This document shows positions 51,849-63,380 of a stretch of DNA of 64,000 nucleotides, piece after piece. The stretch is from Diadophis punctatus similis (Eukaryota; Chordata; Lepidosauria; Squamata; Dipsadidae), in contig JALIGW010000003.1 in assembly GCA_023053685.1 (NCBI GenBank), positions 46,335,996 to 46,399,995 on the forward strand, read 5' to 3'. The first letter of the stretch is position 1. Each line of letters starts with the position of its first letter. The notes under the pieces are model-generated. The model had not been told where the DNA came from, ran no database searches, and saw nothing but the letters and a program-made list of their open reading frames with translations. Made by a program: the position numbers and the translations under genes.

Positions 51849-52114
51849 TGTCAGAGTTACGCAATAAATCAGAAGCTTCAAAAGATAACTGCATTTTGCT
51901 GATTCAAATAACTTCTTTATAAGTAGAATAAAACATTAACAATACCACACTTTGTTTCAGATCACATGTTGAGATGTTTTCACAGCAAGCTTTAATGGTG
52001 GACAGACTAAACCACACCCTTCTTCTTGCTAAGTTTCTGGACATGCTCAATTAACACTTCAGCCGGATTGGCTGACTCAATCACATGGCTCTCCCAGTCA
52101 TGAATATTCCAACA
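51849..52114 (-). repeat. 5' LTR of copia copy B
   Basis: 266 bp, TG...CA ends, one mismatch to the 3' LTR. TATA-like CTTATAAAG at 51923-51915 on the minus strand is a candidate core promoter. Confidence 0.97.
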
Positions 52115-52525
52115 ATTTATTTCAACTGACAATTGCTGATGTATTTCACAATCCAATTAAAATACTGATTTTAACTGAATCTATTAGGGAAAACCCCCCT
52201 GCCTTGTTAGTTTGCAGACGAGAGAGTATTCTAAGTTTATATTCATTTATTAAAACTGGATATATGTTACAGACTTGCACTGAGATTATAGGCTTTAACA
52301 TTTCTGCCATGCTAGAATCGATGAAGTTTGTGGATTTAGTTTTGCTGGGTTTTGTGGTATTTTATCGAAGGTGCTGCAGGATAACTTTTAAAGCACCTTT
52401 TGATATCCATAAAGGTGCTTTCAGTTAGAGGACTGAGGAGTTCTCAAAATTAAGATGGTGGAAGTACGATTGCATACCATTCTCTGGAAAAAGAAAAAGG
52501 AGGGCAGTTTGCAAAATCATTATAG

Positions 52526-52625
52526 TACTAGCATTTAGGCTTATATACTGCTTTGAAGTGCTTTACAGCCCTCTCTAAGCGGTTTACAGAGTCAGCATAT
52601 TGACCTCAACATTCCGGGTCCTCTA
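52526..52625 (-). mobile_element. SINE 3' fragment
   Basis: GCTTTACAGCCCTCTCTAAG and CGGTTTACAGAGTCAGCATA, the reverse complement of the 3' half of the window's SINE; the tRNA head is missing. Confidence 0.85.
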
Positions 52626-52739
52626 TAAATGCACAAGGAACAGGAAAAGTTAAAAGGAACACAAACAGTAAATGAAAAACAGATGGCTTCAGCTATAAAA
52701 TAGTTAAACAATCATTATCCAACAAGCTTATGTGAACAG

Positions 52740-53690
52740 TTCTTCAAAGTTGAAAGAGGTGTTGAGCTGGGTATTGCAGCAGAGCTCTCCTCAAGCCTGT
52801 GCTATTCAACATATTTCTAAATGAGAGAAGGGGTTAAAATTGGGTATATCAAACTTCTTGACAGCACAAAGATAAGGAAGGATAGCAAACATCTCGTAGA
52901 ACGGTATCGTAGCAATAGGCATAAGCTAGCCAAATTAATTTCAGTACAACAAACATAATAATTTGGGTAGGAAAACTTAAAGATATGCACACAGAATGGG
53001 GGATACCACACAGCAGTACTTGAGAAAATTATTGGGATAGCTTGATGAAGCACAAGCTGAGCATGAGCCAAGAATATGATGCATACGCAGAAAAACTCAA
53101 AAACAATCCTAGGCTGCATTCCCCAGAAGGAATGGGTTAAGACCAACAGAACCACCCCCACTTTCCTCCTCTCTATTTTGCACTGTTCAGATTACATCCA
53201 GAATACGGCACATTGCCAAGTTCTTAGCGCTGTAGCTTAGGAAGGATGTTGACAAATATATTCATGGAATGAAAACAAGATATTTGTTTAAATTTTTGTA
53301 AGTGTACTTGAGTGTTTTGTCAATATTTTGTTTTGTGTGTTTTGAAAAATAAAATAAAAAATAGAAACCCAGGAGGAACAGTTGGAAGTGTTGGGTTTGT
53401 TTAGCCTGGCAAAAATATAATGTGGGGAGTCTCTGAAACATGTAGAAAACAAGATAGACTTGAGCAGCATGGCTCTAGTCTAGAACATATGACAGTCAGT
53501 TTACATTGCAAGAATATAGAGTTCAATTGAACCCCATAATTATAAGAGCTGTTCAACAATAGAAACCACTAGCTTGGGAGGTAGGTAGATTCTCCTTCTC
53601 CAGAAGTATTTGAACAGAAGCTGACTAGTCATCTGCTGTACAGTTAGGTCTTCAATCAATGCCCTACCATTAGTCTAGCCATTTTTCAAC
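52740..53690 (+). mobile_element. old, degraded CR1 copy
   Basis: Patches resemble the CR1 reverse transcriptase C-terminal nucleotide sequence: CAATCCTAGGCTGCATT, AGGAAGGATGTTGACAAATA, GGGTTTGTTTAGCCTGGC and CAGAAGTATTTGAACAGAAG. Many stops and indels remove any coding capacity. Confidence 0.55.
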
Positions 53691-53856
53691 AAATTGAATT
53701 TCACATCGCCATTTTTTTTAATTCTATCATTAGTATTAATAATCATTTGATTATACTGTCAGTTCACTGCTCAAGTTAAAAGATGTATTAGTCATTTCTA
53801 TAAATATCTGTGGAACATTAATAATGTTTACTCTTTATGCTTAAGTATTTTTGAAC

Positions 53857-54716
53857 TACCATATTTTTCGGAGTATAAGACACACCGGAGTATAAGACGC
53901 ACCTTAGTTTTTGGGGAGGAAAATAGGGGAAAACAATCTGCCTACCAGGTATTCATCCGGCTAGCATCCTTAGTCTGGTCAGCTTCAGCACATTATTTTA
54001 TCCCCTGGTTAGGACTTAAAAAAAACCTTCTGAGAGAGTAACAATGAAAGAGCATGCAAGCCAGTAAGAGCTGGGAAGATCGTTAGCATCTAGTTAGGGC
54101 TAGAAAAAAACTTATTCTGAGCAGCTTCAGCACATTATTTTATCCCCTGGTTAGGACTTAAAAAAACCTTCTTCTGAGAGAGTAACAATGAAAGAGCCTG
54201 CAAGCCAGTAAGAGCTGGGAAGATCGTTAGCACCTGGTTAGGGCTAGAAAACAACTTCTTTGGAGCAAGTAGAGCAATGAAAAAAAAACCTGCAAAGACT
54301 TAGGGCTGGAAAAACATTCTTTGGAGAGAGTAACAATGAAAAAGCCTGCAAGGTAAGAGCTGGGAAGATCTGTTAGCAATAGCAATAGCACTTTACTTAT
54401 ATACCGCTTCATAGTGCTTTACAGCACTCTCTAAGCGGTTTACAGAGTTCAGCATATTGCCCCCAACAATCTGGGTCCTCATTTTACCGACCTCGGAAGG
54501 ATGGAAGGCTGAGTCAACCTTGAGCCTGGTGAGATTTGAACAGCTGAACTGTTGAACTAGCAGTCAGCCTGCAGTAGCTGCATTTAACCACTGCACCACT
54601 TCAGCACCTAGTTAGGGCTGGGGGAAAAAGCTACATTTGAAGTATAAGACGCACCCAAATTTTCAGCCACTTTTAGGGAGGAAAAAGGTGCGTCTTATAC
54701 TCCAAAAAATACGGTA
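53857..54716. mobile_element. GTATAAGACGCACC element with nested SINE
   Basis: TACCATATTTTTCGGAGTAT at the left, inverted counterpart ending ATACGGTA at the right. It has an extra internal direct repeat (GCACATTATTTTATCCCCTG twice, about 53990 and 54130) compared with 13440-13929, and a minus-strand SINE at 54376-54604. Confidence 0.85.
54376..54604 (-). mobile_element. tRNA-derived SINE nested in a DNA element
   Basis: Reverse complement of the SINE: 3' end AAGCGGTATATAAG, body GGTTGACTCAGCCTTCCATC, B-box GTTCAAATCTC. The host element is empty at the same place in its relative at 13440-13929. Confidence 0.92.
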
Positions 54717-57692
54717 ATTTCTTCACTGCTTCTAAGCACAACATGTATCACGAGATCATCTTCTGTCCCTAAATCTGGTACTGCATTTGTGTTATTTGAC
54801 CATAATACTGTACATTCCTTGATGTAGTTATATGCATAGTAGATCCAATGCATAGCAGATCCAATAATATCTAGCCAAAGCTGATTTAAGAGGTTCATAT
54901 TTGCTTGGAATTAAATTGCTTTTTAATCATGTTATCATCATACAGCTGCAAGGATAGCAATCCTTCTTTATGCAACTCTGAAAGATTCTCTACTACTACA
55001 TCGAGGTCATCGTTTAATGCCCCCGTTTCTCATTTCTTCCATGAATGCCCAAAATTAATCAAACAATAATGCTTTAAAATAATCGACTCAACATTAAAAT
55101 AAATTATGCAATATGGTACACAGCAGCACAAATACTAGCACAAAACTGCATATATCATCTACATCTGCAGCTTATAGCTATGAAAACACTGCACCTGCAT
55201 CACTGCTACCTTAGCAATAATATGAAGGGTTATATGAGAGGCTGCCAAGCTGAAATGCAGCAGTAATGATATGTTAGCTGGGGAACAGCTGGGGAAATTC
55301 AGATCTTCAATAAAACACATTCAAAATCCAGATTGTTTACTTGAGATTCCTCACTATTAATAACTCATTTAGCATTCAAGAGCGAAAAGCATAGCTTAGC
55401 ACTTTATTTTGCCAGAATTACTATAAAGTTCACAAATTAGTGTCATTAGCACTTCAGTGTCACAATCTTCCTGGAAGACTACAGTAAATAGCAGGATCGC
55501 AGCATTTGCCTAGGTCTTGACTTAAGGCAGTTCAATTACCATTGAATCATTCGGATGGCACTGCCAGAGCATATTTGACATCTGGAGAACTGTAATTTAT
55601 AAGTTCTGATTATGTTTAACATCCACAATTATGCAGGAGGGATAGCTGCAAAGTGAAAGGAATGCACTTATGGCAGTGTCATAACCACCTATTTAACCAC
55701 ATATGTGAGATTACTGTGAGGCAGGATATAGTTTCCCCAGTGCCCAAAGCATTACAATAAATCTGCAAGATTGCTAGACCAAACTTTTCCTCAAGTCTTC
55801 CATCCTAACAAAATGATACTGGTAGAACTGCCAATATTTTAAATGAGGTGACTCATCTCAAAAGGAGTATACTGAATATGGTCCTAACACTAGTAATAGT
55901 GAGCAGTGTTCACAATTTATAATACAAAACTCGAAGGGGATGAGAAATTGGGCGTATCAGCATTAATTATGCTTTCTGCAATTTCACTTCAGGAAGACTG
56001 AAAATAATTGTGAGAGTTAGTTCTCTCCTGGTCTAAGAAAAGCAAATAGGTATCTAATCTATTGCTAAAACAAGAGAAATCTAGAACATGAGTGCTCTGA
56101 CTACAAGAAAAAGATGTTCTGCCTTTACATAACTCTGTGCAATAAACACTGACTTTGCTACTCACTATTGATGACTTACCAGAATTCTTCCAAAATGGCT
56201 TCCCATTAGGGCCAGAATGGAAACAGCAAGGAACACATATCAGAGGAAAAATTATTAGTAATTTAATTCCAACACTGTGGCAGTCAAGAAATAACCTAAC
56301 AGAAAAATAGGGAAACAACCTCTTCAGCATCACTTATTCCAGGAGTATTTCTGAAGCCTCAAGAACCAATGATACTACCTACCAAAATATGGTAGTGCAA
56401 TGCAATGTGTATTTTGCAGAGAGGAAAGATTGTAAGGCTTACATACTTATTTTGTATTAAATCCCTGAAACTTCCTCCCCTATCAAAATGGGGGGAGGCT
56501 TTGAAATTGAACTTCATCCCTTTTCCGTGTGTACTTTCTGAAATGTATAGTTCTTCTTACCATCTTCCATAGCAAAATAAATAAAAACACACTAACCATT
56601 CAAACCTTTCTTGTCCTAGAAAAAGGGCAGGGAAAGTTTAGCACTCCTAAAAACTTATTCAAACCCTGAAAAACTGGTTTCACCAGTTTACTGAGCCAGA
56701 AATCATACACTGCCCTCCTTACTAAAAGTTATATCATGATGACCTGAGATTAAAGTACGGATTGAGATGGACATACAAAACAGCTTTTTTTTCAGATGTG
56801 TTGCCTACACATCTAAATATAAAGAACTCCTACACATAACTACAGTATTAGCATTGTAATTCATTCTTCTCAATAGTATATTTATTGTAAACAATATCAC
56901 CACATGTAATGTTATAAATCATTGGTGCAGAAATTATTCCCAACTACCCTCTGTCATCTCACAGCAAGCCACAACAAAAACATAAAACACAACAGCAGTA
57001 ATAAAAAATATGTAAAATAATAAAATAGTAAAGAAGGCACTGCTAAAATGAATCCTCAATTTTTAGAGGATTTATTAATGAGAAACAAAGAATGAGAGAG
57101 TTCCAGAAGCCACAACAATAATAAAATACACATTTTTAAAAAGACTTTTTTTTGTTTTAAAACCAAAACAAACACATTGTATACATTTACTTACTTCTAT
57201 ACTTTCCAAATTAGCTAAATAATAAATTACTTATTGTTTAAATAAAACAATGACATTTGTTATTTCTCCTGTTTTTATTTTTTATTTATTGTCTTGGGAC
57301 CTGTGGAGACCCAGAAAAATTCTTATGACAATGATACTGCCTATGATTTAGAAAAGTATTCTTTTAAAACAGTCTACCATAGCTGGTTAATGAAAAACAG
57401 CAGGAAAAAGCTAGAAAAATATTCAGATGAAATTAACTCCTTATTCCACTTAACAATAGAAAAATTCAATTTTAATAGGTCAATGATGTGGTTCTTATTT
57501 CCTCTACGCCAATGGATTTTAGAAGACATTGGCCAAATCAAGAAGGGAAATTTTGTTGATAAATTATGAGTTAGTGTAGCACTGCCAAATATAGGTGCCC
57601 AACAAATAGAGCAATGCTGCTTTATGAATCAATGAATGCCATTTCATGCAATCAAGCCCAGCAACCAGGTCCAGTTGGATGATTTTCATATG
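54717..57692. other. intron 1 stretch, no feature recognised
   Basis: About 3 kb of AT-rich sequence. The small frame at 57294-57569 shows no family motif. No repeat boundary, RNA gene or exon could be supported. Confidence 0.5.
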
Positions 57693-60600
57693 GGGAGGAG
57701 CCTCGGCGGAGATGGCGGTGAAAAATCTGACTCCGCATAAGATCTGAATTCTCTGCCGCCGTCTGCTCGAAGGAGACCACCCCCAGAGATCCTTTTTGTT
57801 CTGGGTGGAATTAGATCACAGCAGGTACTCAGCGATTGTGGCGGAATAACTGGCCGCACGCGGATAGTGCCGCTAAATTCTCCTTCAGGATTAACATCTG
57901 CGGAGACGGTCATCCATTTTGGAGTGGCAAACTGGAGAGGAACTTCGGGAGGAACTTCGGGAGGGGTTTCTTAGAAAACCATCACCAATTCGCTAAACTG
58001 CTAAATGGCGAAAAAGGGAGGAATTTGACACCAGCCTGCGGGGAGACTGCGAGCTCGGACGGCGTGCCTGTCATCGGCAGCGAGGAGCTTTGCTGTGCCC
58101 TGTCAGAGGACTTGGCTGAGCCTGGTTGGAGAGATCAGCTGTGGTTTGCGCGTTGGGCGCCGCTCTCCAGTTCTGGCCGGGAAGATCGATGGCGTTTTTG
58201 TGAGCGTCTTTGGAGCAGACCGACCAGGTGTGGGAGGCTATTGAGAGCTGTGTGGATTGCCAGGAGTTGGCCCTGCGTTCTGGGAGTGAGAACGGCGGGA
58301 GTGAGAACGGCGACTAATTAGATTCTTGACGCTGATTATGGAGATCGCCGCCATTTTCTCATGGCGGAGGCTTGCTTCCGAAAATTAGCCTCACTCTCTG
58401 ATACTCTAAGGAACGTTTAAAGAACGCTACAACCGCCACCATTACTGCCTGTTTTATTTTTCACCTGGGTGGTTTTGGTGGGTGTCTGACATTACGTTAA
58501 GGGCGCGGGAGTATTTCCCAAGCGCTACAACCTCCAATATCGCTAAATTGAACCAAGGGAGACTCTGGACACGAGGTTGCTTTCTGCCCCTTGGGACCTC
58601 CCGTTGTAGTTGCTGTCGAGGGGGTGTAGATATAGCTTGGGTGTTGACGTCTGTCTTTGGATGCCCGTAAGAACTTCTCTCTGGAGGGATCGCGAGAGTC
58701 CGCCATTGCTGCCTGCCTGTCATCTAGAAGGCAGTTTCTGGAAGGCATAGTGACTATAATTATTCCGGATGCTCTTTTCAACACCACCTTGGCTCCTGTG
58801 GACGTTTTTAGTCGCTTTATTGATTAAGGCAACCAAGACGAAGATGCTGACCCCCCCCTTGGCTAAAATTCGATCATGCACTGAGGGGTGTAAGACTTTA
58901 GACTTTCAAAGCCACCTTTGTGATCCTGCCACCTTTTTAGAATTTTTTAGAAACCGTTTTAAATTGTATCCTCCCCTCTGAGATGTGATATGAATGTGGG
59001 TGAATGTGGATAGAATGAGATGAGTGTTTGAGTATCAGTAAGCGTGTGAAATGGAAAATGGAAAAGCTAGGGACTGGGACTTTGCTCCCCCCCGCTGAGT
59101 GTAAAAACAGAAGTGGGTGGGGAGACCCGGCTACCCTTTCCTGTAAGAATGGTATGTATGGCCTGCAGGAAGGGAGGGAGACCAGCGGGGGAGGGGAGGG
59201 GGTCACTGGTGTAGGCGAGAGCCGGACCATCTCGGTCATAACGGGAAGAGGCAGATATGACGGGAGCAGAGGGGCGGGCCGCTCTCGGGGAATAAGACCT
59301 CGCTGTTTACAAGCGATCCCTTGTTCCGGCCCCTCCGACCCGGTTCCATCTTGCTCAACCCGGATACCTGGCAACCAGGGTTTTCAGGGCCCTGGGCTCA
59401 GGATGCTGCTGCTTAATGCCAGGTCAATTGTCAACAAAGCCCCCTTGATACGTGATTTAATCACAGAGGAGGGGGCAGACCTGGTGTGTGTTACCGAGAC
59501 CTGGCTGGGCCAGGAGGGGGGAGTAGCTCTCTCCGAGATATGCCCAGCCGGTTTCTCGGTGCAGCACCATTCTCGACCCCAGGGAAGGGGGGGAGGAGTG
59601 GCAATAATAACCCGCAAAAATCTGCATCCTCGTAGGATCCCTGCCCCGGAGATTGTCGGGTGTGAGACGCTCCTTTTGAAGTTGGACTTAGGGGTACAGG
59701 TGGGCCTTTTCTTGACGTACCTGCCTCCCAGCTGCGTAAGCAAGGCCCTGCCTGAGCTGCTCGAGGCAGTAGCCGGCTTGGCAGTTGAGTTCCCCAGGCT
59801 TATGGTGCTGGGGGACTTCAACTTGCCATCTGCTGGCGAAACCTCTGGGGCGGCTCAGGAGTTCATGGATTCCATGACAACCATGGACCTGACCCAAGTA
59901 ATCCAGGGTCCGACTCATGAGGGTGGTCACACGCTCGACCTAGTGTTTCTTTCGGGGCAGTGGAGAGATGATCTGAAGATAAGGGATATAGTCATCACCC
60001 CTCTGTCATGGTCAGATCATTTCCTACTGAGGTTGGATTTCGCAGCCCCATTCCTCCCCCGCAGGGAGGCGGGACCGACTAGGTGGTTCCGCCCCAGGCG
60101 CCTAATGGAACCGGAAGGATTCCAGAGGGAACTTGGGGAAATACCTGAAACCCTGGTACACAATTCGGCTGACTCCCTGGTGGCTGCTTGGAACACCGCA
60201 GCATCAGGGGCCCTAGACCGAATTGCGCCTAAGCGACCTCTCTATGGCAGTGGATCCCGGAAAGCTCCCTGGTTTACCGAGGAGCTCCGGGAGATGAAAC
60301 GCCAGAAGAGACGTCTAGAACGCCGCTGGAGGGCCAGAAAAACCGAGTCTGATCGAACACTATTAAGAATTTACATCAGATCTTATTTAGTGGCGATAAG
60401 GGCGGCAAAACGATCCTATTTTTCCGCTCTTATTGCGTCCGCAGATTCCCGCCCGGCCGCCTTGTTTAGGGTGACGCGCTCCCTCCTTGCAAAAGGGGGG
60501 AGCGAGGAACACTTACAAGGCAGAGCTGAGGAATTCGCTGAGTTTCTGTCGGATAAAGTCGCTCAGATTCGGTCAAACCTGGACTCTGGCTGGGCAGAGT

Positions 60601-62430
60601 CCATTGAGTTGACAGGGGCTAGTCCTAGTCCATCTTTATGGGAGGAGTTTGGGCCTGTTTCTCCTGAGGATGTGGACAGGGCTGTGGGAGCGATGGGTAC
60701 CTCCACCTGTTTATTGGACCCGTGCCCCTCCTGGCTGGTCTCGACCAGCAGGGAGGTGGCACGCGGCTGGATCCAGGCGGTGGTCACCGCTTCTTTGAGA
60801 GAGGGATCCGTACCGCAGTCGTTAAAAGCTGCGGTGGTGCGACCCCTCCTGAAGAAGCCTTCCCTGGATCCAGCTGACTTGAAGAACTATCGTCCGGTCT
60901 CCAACTTACCTTTTTTAGGGAAAGTTGTGGAGAAGGTGGTGGTTACTCAGCTTCTGCAGCTCCTGGATGAAACAGATCATCTAGATCCTTACCAGTCGGG
61001 CTTCAGGCGCGGCTACAGTACAGAAACTGCCTTGGTCGCTCTGATGGATGATCTCTGGCGGGCCCGGGATGGGGGGAACTCCTCCATCCTGGTGCTACTT
61101 GACCTCTCAGCGGCTTTCGATACTATCGACCATGGTATCCTTCTGCATCGTCTCAGCGAGTTGGGAGTGGGAGGCACCGTTTTGCGGTGGTTCTCCTCTT
61201 ATCTCGCTGATAGGATGCAGTCGGTGCTGGCAGGGGGGCAGAGGTCGTCCCCTAGGCCCCTATTATGTGGGGTGCCTCAGGGGTCGGTTCTCTCGCCCAT
61301 CCTGTTCAACATCTACATGAAACCGCTGGGTGAGATCATTCGCAGACATGGGGTGTGTTTCCATCAGTACGCTGATGACACCCAGCTGTACATTACCACC
61401 CCGTCTGACTTCAGTGAGGCAGTTGATGTAATGTGCCGGTGCCTGGACGACGTTAGGATCTGGATGGGGAGGAACAGACTCAGACTTAATCCCGACAAGA
61501 CTGAGTGGCTGTGGATATTGCCTCCTAAGGATCATGACAACTGCCCCTCCTTGTTCCTTGAGGGAGCGAAACTGACTCCCTCGGACCGGGTCCGCAACTT
61601 GGGGGTCCTCCTAGATCCACAGCTAAAATTGGACCATCATCTTTCTGCTGTGGCTAGGGGGGCCTTTGCACAGGTTCGCCTGGTGCACCAGTTGCGGCCA
61701 TATTTGGAGAAGGAGGCTCTACTCACGGTCACTCATGCCCTTGTCACCTCTCGTTTGGACTACTGCAATGCGCTCTACATGGGGCTACCCTTGAAGAGTA
61801 TCCGGAGACTTCAGCTGGTGCAAAATGCGGCTGCGCGTGCTGTGGTGGGTGTGCCAAGGTACACCCACGTGACATCGATACTCCGCCAGCTGCATTGGTT
61901 GCCCATCGGTCTCCGGGTCCAATTCAAGGTGTTGATCACCATCTTTAAAGCCCTTCATGGCTTAGGACCAGGTTATCTACGGGACCGCATTCTGCCTCAT
62001 ACTTCCCTCCGACCGGTTAGGGCCCACAGAGTTGGCCTCCTCCAGGTCCCGTCGGCCAAGCAATGCCGGCTGGCGGGCCCAAGGGGGAGAGCCTTCTCTG
62101 TGGCTGGCCCCGCTCTCTGGAACCAACTTCCACCAGAGACCCGAACTATCCCCACTCTGCTGGCCTTCCGAAAAGCCGTTAAGACATGGCTCTTCCTGCA
62201 GGCGGGGGGTAGAGCTTAATTCACTCGAGCTCACCCCCCAAGTATGTATGATGTTGAATGGTTGTTGATTTCTTATATTGTGTTTTAATTTTTATATTGT
62301 TTTAATTACTATTTTAGATTTTGGTTGTTCTTGTATTTTTCACTGATGTACGCCGCCCTGAGTCCTTAGGGAGTTGGGCGGCATATAAGAATTCCAAAAT
62401 AAATAAATAAAATAAATAAATAAATATCCA
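57693..62430 (+). mobile_element. near full-length CR1 LINE
   Basis: Starts near GGGGAGGAGCCTCGGCGGAG and GATGGCGG, a GC-rich 5' region of about 1.3 kb. The single long endonuclease/RT frame follows (59028-62219), then a 3' UTR ending GCCGCCCTGAGTCCTTAGGG and GGCGGCATATAAGAATTC with an AAAT tail. The 5' border is a judgement from the base-composition change. Other CR1 3' ends in the window (21952, 31443, 37150) are truncated relatives. Confidence 0.88.
59028..62219 (+). CDS. CR1 ORF2: AP endonuclease and reverse transcriptase
   Basis: 1063 codons with no stop. The AP-type endonuclease starts near residue 124 (LRMLLLNARSIVNKAPLIRD) with its catalytic blocks VTETWL, LGDFNLP, HTLDLVFLSG and SWSDHFLL. 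RT blocks follow: YRPVSNLPFLGKVVEKVV, GFRRGYSTETALVALMDDL, LLDLSAAFDTIDHGILL, PQGSVLSPILFNIYM and YADDTQLY, and a CR1-type C-terminus (SAKQCRLAGPRGRAFSVAGP, FRKAVKTWLFLQ). All expected catalytic residues are present. The start is uncertain: the first 120 residues have no domain I know and may be untranslated or part of a longer protein. Drives target-primed retrotransposition. Confidence 0.92.
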   Translation: MSISKRVKWKMEKLGTGTLLPPAECKNRSGWGDPATLSCKNGMYGLQEGRETSGGGEGVTGVGESRTISVITGRGRYDGSRGAGRSRGIRPRCLQAIPCSGPSDPVPSCSTRIPGNQGFQGPGLRMLLLNARSIVNKAPLIRDLITEEGADLVCVTETWLGQEGGVALSEICPAGFSVQHHSRPQGRGGGVAIITRKNLHPRRIPAPEIVGCETLLLKLDLGVQVGLFLTYLPPSCVSKALPELLEAVAGLAVEFPRLMVLGDFNLPSAGETSGAAQEFMDSMTTMDLTQVIQGPTHEGGHTLDLVFLSGQWRDDLKIRDIVITPLSWSDHFLLRLDFAAPFLPRREAGPTRWFRPRRLMEPEGFQRELGEIPETLVHNSADSLVAAWNTAASGALDRIAPKRPLYGSGSRKAPWFTEELREMKRQKRRLERRWRARKTESDRTLLRIYIRSYLVAIRAAKRSYFSALIASADSRPAALFRVTRSLLAKGGSEEHLQGRAEEFAEFLSDKVAQIRSNLDSGWAESIELTGASPSPSLWEEFGPVSPEDVDRAVGAMGTSTCLLDPCPSWLVSTSREVARGWIQAVVTASLREGSVPQSLKAAVVRPLLKKPSLDPADLKNYRPVSNLPFLGKVVEKVVVTQLLQLLDETDHLDPYQSGFRRGYSTETALVALMDDLWRARDGGNSSILVLLDLSAAFDTIDHGILLHRLSELGVGGTVLRWFSSYLADRMQSVLAGGQRSSPRPLLCGVPQGSVLSPILFNIYMKPLGEIIRRHGVCFHQYADDTQLYITTPSDFSEAVDVMCRCLDDVRIWMGRNRLRLNPDKTEWLWILPPKDHDNCPSLFLEGAKLTPSDRVRNLGVLLDPQLKLDHHLSAVARGAFAQVRLVHQLRPYLEKEALLTVTHALVTSRLDYCNALYMGLPLKSIRRLQLVQNAAARAVVGVPRYTHVTSILRQLHWLPIGLRVQFKVLITIFKALHGLGPGYLRDRILPHTSLRPVRAHRVGLLQVPSAKQCRLAGPRGRAFSVAGPALWNQLPPETRTIPTLLAFRKAVKTWLFLQAGGRA

Positions 62431-62449
62431 GGTTAACTGTATCCTGCCA

Positions 62450-62715
62450 TCACTGTTAAAGTGGTAGGTGGTGCAGGGAACAATGTGGGCTGCTACTTGT
62501 AGAACGTAGCCATCCCATGCCCAACAGGCAGTTTCCCCACATTTTCTCTGTTATTGGTGCAATACCCATTGCTGCCACTGCTGAGCTGATCAAGAAGAAA
62601 ATGCCTAATGACCAAGGGAGCATGCTTATCCCAATGGAATAGAAAGGGCACTCAGCACTTTTGATGGTTGGCCAGCATTCAGTGCCATACAGTGCTATTG
62701 GGCAGACCATCCTTC
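62450..62715 (-). mobile_element. degraded RTE-type LINE fragment
   Basis: The minus strand encodes VCPIALYGTECWPTIKSAEC and AMGIAPITEKM, resembling the C-terminal region of RTE-clade reverse transcriptases (YGSECWP...GIAPI.DKM). Short and damaged. Confidence 0.5.
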
Positions 62716-63380
62716 ACATACTTTTGATTTTAGGCATACAGCACGTCTGTGAACATCTTCCACCACAGTCGTGTTGTTTTCACTAGATCTTCACTGCTGC
62801 CCTGGGTGGTAGCAATGCTTGGCTTGTCTCAAGATATTTTATCACTTTGAGAAAGGCAGAATGTAAGTTAAATCAATATGATGATTTATAAAGTTAATTA
62901 GTAAGAGGATTAATGTGCATTATTACAACTTAAATTGAATTTAAGCAATATAAACATACTTAAATTGATCATACATTTAAAGATTGGAATATTTTCCAGA
63001 AAATGTAAATAATTTTGAATTGTGTTCAGATGATGCTTTATAATTTCTTGAAACTAAAATCGTAATCTTGTATGCCATTAAGTTCACCTCTTCATGAAGA
63101 AACATGTATGGCCTTGATACATTTATCATTAAAGTAACATAACTATACAAAATATATGTGACATCATTACTTGAATACATGAATATTATGTACCAATAGC
63201 TCTATGGTAGATGCAAGGTCTAAATGTCATATCCCAAATTATCTTAGTGTCTCCCTAGATTTGGTTTAGCTCTTATTCGGAAACTGAAAGTTTCATACCC
63301 CAGTAAGAAGGATAGCTCCAATATCCTTGCATATGTGAAGGTTCCCAAGATACAGAGTATGGCTTAGTGTCATATCATTC
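62716..63380. other. intron 1 stretch, no feature recognised
   Basis: AT-rich sequence without supported features. Confidence 0.5.

Larger units (their letters stand above)
47554..52114 (-). mobile_element. complete Ty1/copia LTR retrotransposon, copy B
   Basis: 4561 bp with LTRs at 51849-52114 (5') and 47554-47819 (3') and an exact 5-bp target duplication ATTTA (47549-47553 and 52115-52119). In order on the minus strand it has 5' LTR, primer-binding site, gag, protease, integrase, RT, RNase H, polypurine tract and 3' LTR. Integrase before RT defines Ty1/copia rather than gypsy. The LTRs differ at one position that I can see, indicating a very recent insertion. It sits in intron 1 of SORT1 in the same sense as the gene. 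The gag and pol frames are offset (see those entries). Copia elements are rare in vertebrates. Confidence 0.97.

Noticed and set aside
57836..58321. 161-codon frame in the CR1 5' region
   Set aside because: No recognisable ORF1 motif; composition matches the GC-rich LINE leader. A coding role is possible but unsupported.
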